From positions 1-64,000 of the forward strand of contig JAODUP010001195.1 in assembly GCA_025642065.1 (NCBI GenBank): a stretch of 64,000 nt of DNA, given 5' to 3'. The notes under the pieces were generated by a model, which saw only the letters and a list, made by a program, of their open reading frames with translations, was not told where the DNA came from and ran no database searches. The number at the start of each line of letters is the position of its first letter. Position 1 is the stretch's first letter. Positions 62,901 to 64,000 of this stretch are shown one piece after another. Origin of the DNA: Paralvinella palmiformis. Taxonomy: Eukaryota > Annelida > Polychaeta > Terebellida > Alvinellidae. The position numbers and the translations under genes are program-made.

Positions 62901-64000
62901 GTCTATTTATTAATGGAAATATCAAAATCAGGGAGTTTTTGATCCATACACGCTAATGATATCTAGTTTCCTCTATCCCTTGCTTATTTCTTGTTTTACA
63001 TGTGGTACAATACGAGGACTTAAGGAATTGGATGATTTTATAATTCTGTCATAATAGTCCAATATCACGTTCGTTCAACATTCCCTAAGTTATATAGTGG
63101 CATAATATATACACAGTAGCAACTGAAAATAAAACGAAACAGTACATTTTGCCTCATCCAAATGTATATAAGCAAGAGGTTATGGAAAAGTTCAATTTGT
63201 CAATATCAGGCAGTTACCTGTTTGCTATATATCAATAAATGTTTTGTCCAAATAAATGCTGTCGTGTACAATGAAGTTATTTTTAGTATGCCGATTACCT
63301 AGACTAAAACAGATAGTCATTAGCATTAATTTGAATTCAATTATTTGTAATATAGGATTTCTAACATAGTCAATAATATTTGGTTGGGACATAGTTATAT
63401 AGAGTTTAACCTATTATTTGTTTTCAATTCCACAGTTATCCGTATATGTGTTCATCAAGCTAAATAATCCATTCAACTTTTACACCTATAACAACAACGA
63501 ATTATTATTAAATAACACATCGCTTCCATGTACTTTAAATATGTATAACCAAAAAAACATCAGTTTTAAGTAGGTTCTTGTCTTATTAGCATTTTGCAAA
63601 TATATCATCGTGACAGCGAAGAAAATGGAACCCTTTTCTTGGAAAGTAATTATAAATTACTCAATTTATTATTATTATTTGCAAGTGTATTAAGAAGACT
63701 ATGAAAATAATTTGAATTCGTAATCATGATTATAATAAAGAAAGACTGTCAAATATACAAAGAATGTCAAATGTCTTATCTTAGTATCTCTCAGAATAGA
63801 TTTTCCAGCAAAATCATCAACACAAATTATATTTCCTAAAGAAAATGATCAATGACAATTTGTTGTCGAGGGTATTAGTCTGAATCTCGATATACATCAA
63901 TATTGGCTTTGAAAAAGAAAGCACGGACACAGCCAAAGAGATAACATTTAAATCAGATCTTTTTTCTGGCTATGCAACTGAAAATAAAGTTGGCTCTGAC
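59904..64000. other. AT-rich sequence, nothing supported
   Basis: Short chance frames only. No array longer than a few units (a short (AT)n at 61386-61396, a short (ATT)n at 63667-63678) and no element motif noticed. Confidence 0.55.

Overview
The window is AT-rich, repeat-dense animal nuclear DNA. There are no operon-like blocks, no long clean ORFs and no host exon I can support. What coding signal remains is mobile-element protein in decay: LINE endonuclease/reverse transcriptase of CR1/L2-like, RTE-like and other types, a BEL/Pao LTR element, a Tc1-like and a hAT-like transposase. These mix with tRNA-derived SINEs and very many long (AT)n, (CA)n(TA)n, (ACT)n, (AAT)n, (CACT)n and (ATGT)n arrays. 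This suits a large lophotrochozoan genome, perhaps a mollusc such as a cephalopod; the taxon is inference only.

Layout. 1-380: dispersed repeat containing a hammerhead-ribozyme-like motif. 0.5-10 kb: microsatellites plus a SINE head at 6.76 kb. 12.5-14.1 kb: RTE-like LINE remnant, minus strand. 15.3-15.6 kb: (CACT)n. 18-20.6 kb: trinucleotide arrays. 20.5 and 22.7 kb: an inverted pair of one short repeat. 23.98-27.11 kb: nearly complete but dead CR1/L2-like LINE, plus strand. 27.6-29.1 kb: BEL/Pao remnant, minus. 29.23-29.35 kb: perfect 59-bp tandem duplication. 32.46 kb: second SINE head. 36.2-37.17 kb: CR1/L2-like LINE 3' part, minus. 37.6-39.3 kb: another LINE, plus, carrying a nested LINE 3' end. 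39.5-40.8 kb: dispersed repeats, one shared with the window start. 41.85-43.47 kb, 45.59-46.16 kb and 50.4-51.3 kb: further LINE remnants, plus. 48.55-49.17 kb: large (AT)n(GT)n(ATGT)n array. 49.62-50.18 kb: internally deleted sibling of the 24-27 kb LINE. 51.37-52.28 kb: hAT-like transposase remnant, minus. 53.78-57.4 kb: LINE, minus, split by a Tc1-like element whose transposase has lost two of three catalytic residues. 59.54-59.90 kb: tRNA-derived SINE, minus, whose tail resembles the LINE tails. The last 4 kb shows nothing recognisable.

The mobile elements are connected. The SINE tail has the same stem-plus-(ATT)n architecture as the CR1/L2-like LINE 3' ends, which suggests the LINEs mobilise the SINE. 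Several LINEs are internally deleted or nested. None appears able to make an active protein, so activity would have to come from copies elsewhere.
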